A stretch of DNA of 64,000 nt from DLKC01 sp002478885 (GTDB taxonomy: Bacteria; Bacteroidota; Bacteroidia; Chitinophagales; Chitinophagaceae), in NCBI GenBank assembly GCA_046329585.1, contig JAXLUI010000001.1, positions 558,001 through 622,000 on the forward strand, given 5' to 3'. The position numbers were made by a program, and so were the translations under genes. The notes beneath the pieces were generated by a model. That model did no database searches and was not told the DNA's origin. It worked only from the letters and a program-made list of their open reading frames with translations. The first letter of the stretch is position 1. The number at the start of each line of letters is the position of its first letter. Shown one piece after another: positions 46,562 to 54,693 of this stretch.

Positions 46562-47782
46562 TTACTCTTCAATATGCATTGCCTTCATATAGGTGGCGAG
46601 ATCTTTATCGCCTCTTCCACTTAAACACACAACCACAACATCACTCGGTTTAAACTTCATTTGATGCAACGCTGCCAATGCATGTGCACTTTCCAGCGCG
46701 GGAATAATGCCTTCGAGTTTCGCCAATTCAAATGCTGCTCTCAGTGACTCGTCGTCTGTAGCACTTAAAAATTTCCCCCGACCACTTTCAAACAAATGCG
46801 CATGCAATGGGCCAACCCCAGGATAATCTAAACCTGCTGAAATGCTGTGTGGCTCTACAACCTGGCCATCTGCAGTTTGCATAACAAGACTTTTACTTCC
46901 ATGCAAAATGCCCGGCTTTCCAAGTTGTGTTGTTGCTGCACTATAGCCGCTCTTTATCCCCATGCCTGCCGCTTCAACTGCAACAAGCTCCACACTCAAC
47001 TCATCAAGATAATTGTAAAACATACCAGCCGCGTTACTGCCGCCGCCAACACAAGCCACTACATGCGTGGGCAACTCACTGCCTGTTTTCTCCTTCAATT
47101 GCCAACGTGCTTCTGCGCTGATGATACTTTGAAAACGTGCCACCATATCTGGATATGGATGCGGGCCGACAACACTTCCAATGATATAATGCGTATCTAG
47201 CGGATCATTGATCCATGCCCGGATAGCCTCATTGGTTGCGTCTTTTAGTGTTTTACTCCCACTCGTTGCAGGAACTATTTTTGCACCAAGCATCTTCATG
47301 CGTGCAACATTAGGAGCTTGCCGTTCAATGTCTTTCTCGCCCATATATACTACACATTCAACACCTTTCAATGCACACACCGTTGCAGTTGCAACACCAT
47401 GTTGTCCCGCACCTGTTTCTGCAATAATTCTTTTCTTACCCAAACGTTGCGCAAGCAAAATTTGCCCTACCGTATTATTTATTTTATGCGCACCGGTGTG
47501 ATTTAAGTCTTCCCGTTTCAGATAAACATTTGTATTGTGCAAATTGCTCAAACGTTTTGCCAGGTAGAGCGGCGTTGGTCTGCCTACATAATCACGAAGC
47601 AAATCGTTGAACTCTTTCTGAAACGCTGTATCGTACATCATGTTGAGGTAGTTATTGCGCAGCTCTTCCACATTGCGATGCAACATTTCCGGAATATATG
47701 CACCGCCAAAATTTCCATAGTAGCCGAAAATGTTTGGCTGCTTATAAGTTCCCTTATTGTCTGATGTTGTTATGTTGATCAT
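46562..47782 (-). CDS. trpB: Tryptophan synthase beta chain
   Basis: 406 residues. PLP lysine in HTGAHKINNTVGQ, LAKRLSNLHNTNVYLKREDLNHTG before it, glycine-rich phosphate cup GGGSNAAGMF, and C-terminal CLSGRGDKD. It condenses indole with serine. This is the standard TrpB1 form, fitting the adjacent trpA. It lies 89 nt after the GNAT gene. Confidence 0.98.
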   Translation of the reverse strand: MINITTSDNKGTYKQPNIFGYYGNFGGAYIPEMLHRNVEELRNNYLNMMYDTAFQKEFNDLLRDYVGRPTPLYLAKRLSNLHNTNVYLKREDLNHTGAHKINNTVGQILLAQRLGKKRIIAETGAGQHGVATATVCALKGVECVVYMGEKDIERQAPNVARMKMLGAKIVPATSGSKTLKDATNEAIRAWINDPLDTHYIIGSVVGPHPYPDMVARFQSIISAEARWQLKEKTGSELPTHVVACVGGGSNAAGMFYNYLDELSVELVAVEAAGMGIKSGYSAATTQLGKPGILHGSKSLVMQTADGQVVEPHSISAGLDYPGVGPLHAHLFESGRGKFLSATDDESLRAAFELAKLEGIIPALESAHALAALHQMKFKPSDVVVVCLSGRGDKDLATYMKAMHIEE

Positions 47783-47871
47783 TGTATATTTTTTATGAAC
47801 CCAACTTTACGATTACTATGATGCTTTGGTTGCTCGAAGTAAAAGCTTAACCTGCATCTCAACTTACGCAT

Positions 47872-48363
47872 TCAGACTATAAATTGCATAAAAACCAAAT
47901 TTAGCCATCGCCCAAATTTCCAGCCTACCTCTTTAAAGTATGCAACCTGCTCAAAACCAAATTGCCGGTGAAATTCAATGCTGGCTGTGTTGTCTGCATC
48001 GATGCCTGCGATGATTGTATGATACCGCAAAGCTCTTGCATTATCAATCAGTGGTCGCATTAATATGGAACCAATGCCCTTTCGCCTGTGCCCGTTTTTA
48101 ACATAAATGGAATGCTCAACCGTATACTTATAACCCGGCCAATTCCTGAATGGACCAAACGTACTAAAACCAACAACGGCATCACCTTCTTCTGCTACGA
48201 AAACCGGGTACCTATCTTTTTGTTTTTGAGCAAACCATTCTCTCCGCATTTCAATTGTATGCACATCATATTGAAATACGGCCGTTGTATTTACAATCGC
48301 ATCATTATAGATATCGAGTATTTGTTGTAAATCCTTTTCTATTGCTGGTCTTACTTCAATCAT
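47872..48363 (-). CDS. GNAT acetyltransferase (phosphinothricin acetyltransferase-like) in the trp operon
   Basis: 163 residues from ATG 48363, which has AGGAG 7 nt upstream; an in-frame TTG at 48405 lies in the repeat. GNAT motif A is VKNGHRRKGIGSILMRPLI, with IRPA-type start IEVRPAIEKDLQQILDIYNDAI and HRQFGFEQVAYFKEVGWKFGRW, the pattern of the PAT/YncA family. These acetylate amino groups of small amino-acid-like compounds such as phosphinothricin or methionine sulfoximine. It is not part of tryptophan synthesis, so its place between trpF and trpB is odd. The substrate is unknown. Confidence 0.9.
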   Translation of the reverse strand: MIEVRPAIEKDLQQILDIYNDAIVNTTAVFQYDVHTIEMRREWFAQKQKDRYPVFVAEEGDAVVGFSTFGPFRNWPGYKYTVEHSIYVKNGHRRKGIGSILMRPLIDNARALRYHTIIAGIDADNTASIEFHRQFGFEQVAYFKEVGWKFGRWLNLVFMQFIV

Positions 48364-48386
48364 CGTATGCTCCTGTATGTTATGTT

Positions 48387-48406
48387 GTACAAGTGTGCGA
48401 CGCAAG
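48387..48406 (-). repeat. Core of the interspersed repeat between trpF and the GNAT gene
   Basis: GTACAAGTGTGCGACGCAAG, 47 nt after the trpF stop and 23 nt before the GNAT start; arms gacgccattgg and gcccggtt. Confidence 0.9.
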
Positions 48407-48452
48407 GAACGACGCCATTGGAACCAATGCCCGGTTCGTACGATTTCAATCC

Positions 48453-49088
48453 TTATGCTTTTACCTGCGTCACAAAATTTTTTATTTTTTCCATATCCTT
48501 CACACCTGGAACAACCTCGAATTTGCTGTTAATGTCGATGGCAAAAAGATCTTTCGCCACCGGCTCATTTTGAAACGCATTAAGGTTTTCTCCATCAGCA
48601 GGGGTAATTCCGCCGCTAAGAAAAAAAGGTTTGCGGATATTCTCCTCTTTGAGCAACTGCCAGTTGAACTTTTTACCCGTGCCGCCATAGCCCACACCCT
48701 CTGTGTCGAACATGAACATATCAACCGCATCGTAATACTCCCGTATTTTCCACTGAATATTATCGTCGTCACTTAAACGAAAAGCCTTGATCACAGATAC
48801 ATAGTTAGCGATGCGCTCACACACACGCGGACTTTCATCGCCATGCAGTTGCACCAGGTAAAGGCCGCATGCATCAACCGTTCTCAGAATTTCGTCGGGG
48901 TCGGTATTTACAAAAACGCCCACCTTGTTAATCTTGCCGCGAATCTTTTTTATCTCTTCCGAAGGCATGTTCCGAAAAACATAGCGCGGCGATTTTGGAT
49001 AAAAAATAAAGCCGGCAAACTCAACACCCATTTCGTCGAGTTGCTTTACCTGTTCGGGTTTTGTCATGCCGCAGACTTTAATTCTCAT
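48453..49088 (-). CDS. trpF: Phosphoribosylanthranilate isomerase
   Basis: 211 residues. Catalytic Cys in MRIKVCGMTKPEQ, family strand FAGFIFYPKSPRYV, VQLHGDESP, catalytic Asp in MFMFDTEGVGYGGTGKKFNW, and FFLSGGITPADGENL. It isomerises PRA to CdRP. It is separate from TrpC, unlike the enterobacterial fusion. Confidence 0.96.
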   Translation of the reverse strand: MRIKVCGMTKPEQVKQLDEMGVEFAGFIFYPKSPRYVFRNMPSEEIKKIRGKINKVGVFVNTDPDEILRTVDACGLYLVQLHGDESPRVCERIANYVSVIKAFRLSDDDNIQWKIREYYDAVDMFMFDTEGVGYGGTGKKFNWQLLKEENIRKPFFLSGGITPADGENLNAFQNEPVAKDLFAIDINSKFEVVPGVKDMEKIKNFVTQVKA

Positions 49089-49161
49089 ATTTTAATTTTT
49101 CGCGGCAATGCAATCGTTTAAATTTTTTTGATACCAGCAGTGTTGCTACTATTTTGCTTTT

Positions 49162-49181
49162 GTTGTGTCACTCACTTTTAC
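49162..49181 (+). repeat. Core of the interspersed repeat between trpC and trpF, GTGTCAC subtype
   Basis: GTTGTGTCACTCACTTTTAC, antisense to the operon. Unlike the other intra-operon copies it lies antisense, 43 nt after the trpC stop and before trpF; a facing half could not be recognised. Confidence 0.83.
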
Positions 49182-49224
49182 GTCCGGCACTTTATTCGGC
49201 ATTTGGCACCGCAGCAACCTGAAT

Positions 49225-50019
49225 TTATTTCACCGTTCTGCTTTTTAGCTCTGTTGAAAACGATTCAAATGATGCAGCAGGATCGGATGACTTCATAAAA
49301 TTCTCGCCAATCAAAAACCCTTTAAATCCTGCCTGTTTCAAAGTTACAATTGTATCAACACTACCAATGCCGCTTTCAGCGATAGCCGGCTTTTCGACCG
49401 GAATATGCGGAAACAACTGCAATGAAGTATTGATGTCTACTTCAAAAGTTTTTAGGTTGCGGTTATTAACCCCAACAAAATCGACCTCGTCACAAATATG
49501 GGCAAGCTCTTCCTCATTGTGAATTTCGAGCAACACTTCCAATCCTAATTGTTTTGAAAGCGAAGCAAATTCTTTTACCTGCTGTTGGGTGAGGCACGCC
49601 GCAATAAGCAGTATCACGTCAGCACCAATGGCTTTTGCTTCATAGAATTGATACGCATCGATCATAAAATCTTTACGCAGTATGGGCGTGTTATTCACCC
49701 GCGCCATTTTAATATCTTCAACGTTTCCACCAAAAAAAAACTCGTCAGTCAGCACTGATAACCCTGATGCACCAAACAATGAATATGCACCGGTAACCTT
49801 GGCAATACTGGCACTGTGATTAATCACTCCTTTTGATGGAGACTTTCTTTTAAACTCAGCAATGATGCCGGTTTTTGAACTGTCTGACAGAGATGCGCGA
49901 AGCGATAAAGTCTTTCCCGAAAACGCCTCAGTATCTTTTAGCGCTTCGATGCTGATCTTTGATTTTTGCCTTTTTACCTCTTCCTGTTTATGTGCTACTA
50001 TCTTATCGAGAATATTCAT
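49225..50019 (-). CDS. trpC: Indole-3-glycerol phosphate synthase
   Basis: 264 residues. N-terminal MNILDKIVAHKQEEVKRQK, catalytic Lys in IIAEFKRKSPSKG, second Lys in PILRKDFMID, Glu in LEVLLEIHNEEEL, GVNNRNLKTFEVD, and AESGI. It closes the indole ring from CdRP. It lies 34 nt downstream of trpD. Confidence 0.97.
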   Translation of the reverse strand: MNILDKIVAHKQEEVKRQKSKISIEALKDTEAFSGKTLSLRASLSDSSKTGIIAEFKRKSPSKGVINHSASIAKVTGAYSLFGASGLSVLTDEFFFGGNVEDIKMARVNNTPILRKDFMIDAYQFYEAKAIGADVILLIAACLTQQQVKEFASLSKQLGLEVLLEIHNEEELAHICDEVDFVGVNNRNLKTFEVDINTSLQLFPHIPVEKPAIAESGIGSVDTIVTLKQAGFKGFLIGENFMKSSDPAASFESFSTELKSRTVK

Positions 50020-50053
50020 TGCCGTTTGCTTATAACTTATTTTTTGAACCCTG

Positions 50054-51046
50054 TTATTGAATAGCTACCAGCCTTTTCAGGCTTTCATACGCCTTGCCAC
50101 TGTCCAGGCTATCTACAGCTGCATGATAGGCATCTTCATAGTTGCTGTATTCACCTGTACAGTTTAACGCCATCGCAGCATTGGCGAGCACAACGGCATT
50201 TTGTGCCCATGTACCTTCGCCCTTTATGATTTTTGTAAAAAGTTTCGCAGCTTCTTCAGGTGTGTTGCCGCCATAAATATCCTCGGCGGAAACTATGCGC
50301 TTGCCAAGTTCTATCGGTGTCATAATTTTTTCACCTTCATTGGTAATCACTTTTGTGTCGTTGGTAAGCGAAATTTCATCGTACCCATCAAGCCCGTGAA
50401 TAATGGTGAACGCCATTCCGCTTTGCTGTAGCAGGTAATTATAAATTCTTGCCATTTCAAGGTTATATACGCCCACCAACTGATATGCAGGAAGCGCAGG
50501 ATTTACCATGGGCCCAAGCATATTGAAAAATGTTCTGAGGCCAAGATTCTTCCTGATTGGCCCAACCGTTTTTAAAGCTGGATGAAAAACAGGCGCATGA
50601 AGAAAACAGATATTGGCCTGTTCGATCTCTTTTTGCAACTGCGCACTATCGCTTTTGAATTTATAACCAAGTTGCTCCATTACATTGCTGGCACCACTAA
50701 TAGAAGAAGCCCCGTAATTACCATGCTTGGCAACTTTATGACCAGCCCCTGCCACTATAAAACAAGCAAGCGTCGAAATATTGAAGGTATTCTTTCCATC
50801 GCCGCCAGTACCAACAATGTCGATTGTTTTATAGCCATTGAGATCAACCTTTATGCATATCTCCAAAAGGGCGTCGCGGAAACCCTGCAACTCTTCGATG
50901 GTGATACTTCGCATCAGGAAAACCGTAATGAAGGCTGTCACTTCATGTTCGCTGTACATACTTTTTGAAATATTGGTCAATATTTCTTTAGCCTGCTCGC
51001 GCGACAAGGTTTTATGTTCAAAAAGCAATTGAAGGATTTTTTTCAT
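50054..51046 (-). CDS. trpD: Anthranilate phosphoribosyltransferase
   Basis: 330 residues. PRPP-binding GTGGDGKNTFNIST (the GTGGD motif), KHGNYGASSISGASNVMEQLG, FLHAPVFHPALKTVGPIRKNLGLRTFFNMLGPMVNP. It transfers the phosphoribosyl group to anthranilate. It consumes PRPP, as does HisG at 61785. Confidence 0.97.
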   Translation of the reverse strand: MKKILQLLFEHKTLSREQAKEILTNISKSMYSEHEVTAFITVFLMRSITIEELQGFRDALLEICIKVDLNGYKTIDIVGTGGDGKNTFNISTLACFIVAGAGHKVAKHGNYGASSISGASNVMEQLGYKFKSDSAQLQKEIEQANICFLHAPVFHPALKTVGPIRKNLGLRTFFNMLGPMVNPALPAYQLVGVYNLEMARIYNYLLQQSGMAFTIIHGLDGYDEISLTNDTKVITNEGEKIMTPIELGKRIVSAEDIYGGNTPEEAAKLFTKIIKGEGTWAQNAVVLANAAMALNCTGEYSNYEDAYHAAVDSLDSGKAYESLKRLVAIQ

Positions 51047-51146
51047 ATCTGTCTAAGAAACGTTTTGTGATAGATTTCAGTCCAGCAGCTTAATGCCTGC
51101 TGACTGTTCTGATTTTCTTTATACTACCTTTTCCTTTAGTTCCAAA

Positions 51147-51728
51147 CTATTGTTTTAACCAGTTACGCATAATGGCTTCCCCGTTTGGAGTGAGCACACT
51201 TTCGGGATGAAACTGCACACCTTGTACATCGTAATTTCTGTGCTGCAATGCCATAATAAAGCCTGTTTCATCTTCGGCAGTTATTTCCAGTTCGGCGGGA
51301 AAATTATTCTTGTCAACCACCCATGAATGATATCTGCCTACTTCAAACTCTTGGGGTAAACCTTCGAACAAATCGCTCTTTGACTCCAGCCTTTCAGCTT
51401 CCACTTTTATCGGGGTTGCCACGCCATGAAAAACACTGGTTAAGTTGGTGAGCGTTCCTCCGAATGCTTCGCCAATTGCCTGGTGGCCTAGACATACACC
51501 AAGTATCGATTTAACCGGTGCGTATTCTCTGATCAGCGGTAATAATAAGCCGGCTTCTTCCGGGATACCCGGGCCTGGCGACAAAATAATTTTATCGTAT
51601 TCCTTTACTTTCTCTAGCGGCAATTGGTCGTTGCGGTGCACATCTACGTTGTAATGCAATATCTTTTCTACCAAATGCACGAGGTTATATGTAAAGCTGT
51701 CGTAATTATCAAACACTAAAATTTTCAT
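51147..51728 (-). CDS. trpG: Anthranilate synthase glutaminase component
   Basis: 193 residues from ATG 51728 (MKILVFDNYDSFTYNL). The frame is open upstream into the repeat (a start at 51818 would add MRRTLV...), but the family begins at KILVFDNYDSFTYNL. Nucleophile Cys in GVCLGHQAIGEAFGG, oxyanion SPGPGIPEEAG, catalytic His in GVQFHPESVLT. It delivers ammonia to TrpE. Confidence 0.96.
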   Translation of the reverse strand: MKILVFDNYDSFTYNLVHLVEKILHYNVDVHRNDQLPLEKVKEYDKIILSPGPGIPEEAGLLLPLIREYAPVKSILGVCLGHQAIGEAFGGTLTNLTSVFHGVATPIKVEAERLESKSDLFEGLPQEFEVGRYHSWVVDKNNFPAELEITAEDETGFIMALQHRNYDVQGVQFHPESVLTPNGEAIMRNWLKQ

Positions 51729-51799
51729 TAGTTCATTTTTACCACCTGGTGCATTGCATTTATTGCGATGCACAAAATATTGTTCATTTATATTTTGCG

Positions 51800-51819
51800 G
51801 TACAAGAGTGCGACGCAAC
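51800..51819 (-). repeat. Core of the interspersed repeat between trpE and trpG
   Basis: GTACAAGAGTGCGACGCAAC, exact inverse of the A-type consensus, 44 nt after the trpE stop, sense orientation. Confidence 0.92.
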
Positions 51820-51862
51820 GAATGCCTAATGCTGTACTGGTACCGGGTTCATCAATTTTTTT

Positions 51863-53275
51863 CTACAATGTTTCAGCCATATCAACTGCCTTTTTTAAAG
51901 CGCCGAGTTTGTTGTTCACTTCCTGCAACTCTGTTTCGGGAACAGACTTTGCCGTGATACCCGCACCGGCCTGGTAATGCAACGTATTTTGTTTGCTTAG
52001 GAAGGTCCTGATCATGATCGCGTGAATACAGGTACCGTCGAAGCCCATGAAGCCAATACAACCCGCATAATAACCACGAACTGTAGGCTCATAGCCATCG
52101 ATCAGTTGCATAGCTTTAAACTTTGGCGCACCGCTCAATGTTCCCTGCGGAAAAGTGAGTGCCAGCAACTCAAATGGGTTTGCCCCTGATCGTACATTGC
52201 CACATACTTCGCTCACAAGATGAATCACGTGCGAATAGTAATGCACCTGCCTGTAGTAGTTCACAACTACATTATCGCAGCAACGGCTGAGGTCGTTGCG
52301 CGCAAGATCGACCAGCATGGTATGCTCCGCATTTTCTTTTGCATCTTTCAGCAAATCCGCTGCAAGTTGTTCATCTTTTTCATCGTTACCGGTACGTTTA
52401 AACGTGCCTGCTATTGGATGCACAATGGCTTTACCGTTTTTAATGATGAGCTGGCTTTCGGGGCTGCTGCCCATTAATTTATAATCGCCGTAGTCAAAGT
52501 AAAAAAGATAAGGTGAGGGATTCACACTGCGCAAAGCGCGGTAAACATTAAACTCGTCACCTATAAATTTCTGCTGGTATCTCCTGCTAAGCACGATCTG
52601 GAATACATCGCCACGCAAGCAACTGGTTATGCCTTTCTTTACCATTTCCGCATATCCTTCGTCACTTATATTGCTCACCTCGTCCAGCTGAATTTTGAAT
52701 GGATAAGCAGGAACATCTTTGCTTTTGATCAGGGATTCAACAGCGGCCAGTTCTGAGTTTAAACCTTCGATCACATTCTCGCACAGATACATTTCATCTT
52801 TAAAGTGATTGATCACGATCACATACTGGTAAAGCCTGTAACGCATCAACGGAATCTCCGGCGTTGTTCTACTGCTCTTGAGTTTTATTGTTTCAAAGAA
52901 TTGCACTGCGTCGTATGTAGCATATCCATACAATCCCTGCGCAAGTTGAACGGCTTTGTCACTCGGTTTCTCCAATTCAAAACGATTCATAAAACTCCAA
53001 ATGGTTGCAGGTATATCCTGCCTATCTGCAATCGCTACCTTCTCCGTTTTTTGTCCTGGAATTTTGTATTCAATCGACTCAAAACCTGATATCTCTATGC
53101 CGCCGATCGCATTAATACCAATAAAAGTGTAGCTGTTCTCAGCGGCACGGTTGTCGGTGCTTTCCAGCAACACCGTATCGCGAAAACGATCGCGCAACCT
53201 AAGGTAAATGCCCACCGGTGTATACACGTCGGCCAGCATTTTTTTACAGGTTGTTTTTATTAAAATCTTTTTCAT
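51863..53275 (-). CDS. trpE: Anthranilate synthase component I
   Basis: 470 residues. The feedback-binding motif LLES (36-39) suggests tryptophan inhibition. The chorismate-binding core has SPYLFYFDYGDYKLMGSSPE, HPIAGTFKRTGNDEKDE, HTMLVDLARNDLSRCC, SEVCGNVR, LTFPQGTLSGAPKFKAMQLID, GYYAGCIGFMGFDG and YQAGAGITAKSVPETE. It makes anthranilate from chorismate with TrpG. It is preceded by a 290-nt leader with an attenuator. Confidence 0.97.
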   Translation of the reverse strand: MKKILIKTTCKKMLADVYTPVGIYLRLRDRFRDTVLLESTDNRAAENSYTFIGINAIGGIEISGFESIEYKIPGQKTEKVAIADRQDIPATIWSFMNRFELEKPSDKAVQLAQGLYGYATYDAVQFFETIKLKSSRTTPEIPLMRYRLYQYVIVINHFKDEMYLCENVIEGLNSELAAVESLIKSKDVPAYPFKIQLDEVSNISDEGYAEMVKKGITSCLRGDVFQIVLSRRYQQKFIGDEFNVYRALRSVNPSPYLFYFDYGDYKLMGSSPESQLIIKNGKAIVHPIAGTFKRTGNDEKDEQLAADLLKDAKENAEHTMLVDLARNDLSRCCDNVVVNYYRQVHYYSHVIHLVSEVCGNVRSGANPFELLALTFPQGTLSGAPKFKAMQLIDGYEPTVRGYYAGCIGFMGFDGTCIHAIMIRTFLSKQNTLHYQAGAGITAKSVPETELQEVNNKLGALKKAVDMAETL

Positions 53276-53353
53276 GCACCATCCCCGAAAAGGGAGTTAT
53301 TTAAGTTTATAATATATTTTTTTACCGGCCATTTATTTCTTTTTTCAACTGCT

Positions 53354-53373
53354 CTTGCGTCGCACTCTTGTAC
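53354..53373 (+). repeat. Core of the interspersed repeat inside the trp leader
   Basis: CTTGCGTCGCACTCTTGTAC, antisense to trpE, between the attenuator terminator and the trpE start. Confidence 0.88.
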
Positions 53374-53435
53374 TGTGTGTTCTCCATTGAGCAATCGTCT
53401 ATAGATTTCTTATTGCAACCTGAGAGGATACATGT

Positions 53436-53469
53436 ACAAACAAAAAGCCCCGATGTTATATCGAGGCTT
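53436..53469 (-). terminator. trp attenuator terminator
   Basis: On the minus strand AAGCCTCGAT-ataac-ATCGGGGCTTTTTGTTTG: nine to ten base pairs (one G-U) followed by a T-rich tract. The 5' arm can pair instead with the 3' end of the leader ORF (TCGGGGCTT at 53508-53516), giving a competing antiterminator. Confidence 0.88.
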
Positions 53470-53502
53470 CCTGAATATGGTTATTCATTAATGGCTGCGC
53501 CA

Positions 53503-53565
53503 TTACAAGCCCCGACCGGAGTTTGTATGCCACCACCAATGATTGTTTAAACTTATTTTCTTCAT
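53503..53565 (-). CDS. trpL: trp leader peptide
   Basis: 20 codons plus TAA, MKKISL...GRGL with the core NNHWWWHTN: three consecutive tryptophan codons at 53530-53538. The final codons (GGT CGG GGC TTG) at 53506-53517 form the strand complementary to the 5' arm of the terminator. A ribosome stalled on the Trp codons leaves this strand free to form the antiterminator; a ribosome reaching the stop covers it and the terminator forms. A small hairpin (AATGGCgcaGCCATT) lies between. Confidence 0.9.
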   Translation of the reverse strand: MKKISLNNHWWWHTNSGRGL

Positions 53566-53572
53566 TGCGATG

Positions 53573-53580
53573 CGAATATA
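53573..53580 (-). promoter_or_regulatory. Candidate trp operon promoter (-7 element)
   Basis: TATATTCG, one mismatch from TAnnTTTG, with TTTG about 21 nt upstream. It ends 7 nt before the leader ATG, implying an almost leaderless transcript. Confidence 0.4.
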
Positions 53581-53767
53581 AAAAGAGAAAATTTAATTGC
53601 ACAAATTTTTTATGGCAAGTTTGCAAAAAAATTTACTGGTATGTCAACCTTAATATTTTAAAGGAAATCATGTGCAGCGGCTAGTCTCAAATACTTTTAG
53701 ATAAAATGCGTCGTTCTAATACCAGATGAGCCCAAATCCACTCCCATAAATATCAGTTAAAACAACG

Positions 53768-54499
53768 ATGAATGCTTTATGCATAACCATATCCCTGGTC
53801 ACCTTTTTACCTGCTGCATTTGCACAAGACAACTATGCCTGGGAAAATTCAGCACTTAACACTGCGAAAAATGCAAACTACATGCAGCAGGATGAGAAGG
53901 ACATGATCTATGAAATTAACCGACTGCGCTCGAATCCTCCACGGTACGCCAAAATGTTTGTAGCCGTTCGTCTAAAAAATGCCGTCGAAGTTTATAAAAC
54001 ATACGGTAAGGGCGACAGCAATTATTCCATTTCAACATTCTATCAAAACAATAACGTTACTTCCGTCGACACCAACTGGCACTTTTCAAACGAAGAAGAC
54101 ATGCGTGCGCTGCAAACACTCTACGATACCTTGATGCATTTAAAGCCACTTTCAATTTTGCTACCCGACGAAGGCATTTACAAGGCTTGTATTAAACACG
54201 CCAAAAACCGTGCGCCTACCGGTACATTTGGACATATAGATACAGACGGAACATGGCCTTGGGATAGAATCGAAAAATACTCGCCTTCTATGAGGTTTGG
54301 AAATGAAAATCTCGCATTAGACGGAAACGCGCCTGTTCGCATAATCGTACTACAACTGTTAAACGACGCCGGCATTCCAGGTTATGGCCATCGCTACAAC
54401 CTGCTTGATGCGCAATGGACACACGTGGCATGTTACGCAACAAGAGAGCCACTCATGACTTCAAAATGGTGGATACAAAATTTTGGCGTAAAAAAATAG
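53768..54499 (+). CDS. Secreted CAP-domain (SCP-like) protein
   Basis: 243 residues. Signal peptide (1-19, ending PAAFAQ). CAP domain: EKDMIYEINRLRSNPPRYAK, HAKNRAPTGTFGHIDTDG (the GHxD motif), FGNENLALDG and LLDAQWTHVACYA. CAP proteins in bacteria are secreted and often of unknown biochemical role. It is divergent from the trp operon and followed by a repeat copy. Confidence 0.9.
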   Translation: MNALCITISLVTFLPAAFAQDNYAWENSALNTAKNANYMQQDEKDMIYEINRLRSNPPRYAKMFVAVRLKNAVEVYKTYGKGDSNYSISTFYQNNNVTSVDTNWHFSNEEDMRALQTLYDTLMHLKPLSILLPDEGIYKACIKHAKNRAPTGTFGHIDTDGTWPWDRIEKYSPSMRFGNENLALDGNAPVRIIVLQLLNDAGIPGYGHRYNLLDAQWTHVACYATREPLMTSKWWIQNFGVKK

Positions 54500-54541
54500 C
54501 AGATTTATTTAGCCCGGCTATTGAAATACTATTGGGCTTTA

Positions 54542-54561
54542 CTTGCGTCGCACACTTCAAC
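54542..54561 (+). repeat. Core of the interspersed repeat
   Basis: CTTGCGTCGCACACTTCAAC, 43 nt after the CAP gene stop, sense orientation, with the arm tagcccggctattg. Confidence 0.86.
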
Positions 54562-54693
54562 TGCAGTACATTAGCGGGAAGTCATAACAACATAACAAAA
54601 ATTAAGACCGCTACTCTTTATGCAACCGTTTGAGTTTGCAAGAAAACGCAAAGAATAATTTTTTATCCCTATCTTTTTGAAAATTTTCCAACG

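Noticed and set aside
48363..48405. Extended N-terminus of the GNAT gene from TTG 48405 (MRRTLVQHN...)
   Set aside because: The extra residues come from the repeat; ATG 48363 has an AGGAG ribosome site and matches the family N-terminus.
51728..51818. Extended N-terminus of trpG (MRRTLVPQN...)
   Set aside because: Repeat-encoded and nearly the same as the false extension of the GNAT gene; TrpG proteins begin at KILVFDNYDSFTYNL.
53703..53722. atgcgtcgttctaatac as another repeat copy
   Set aside because: Only part of the core matches and there is no outer arm; too weak to call.
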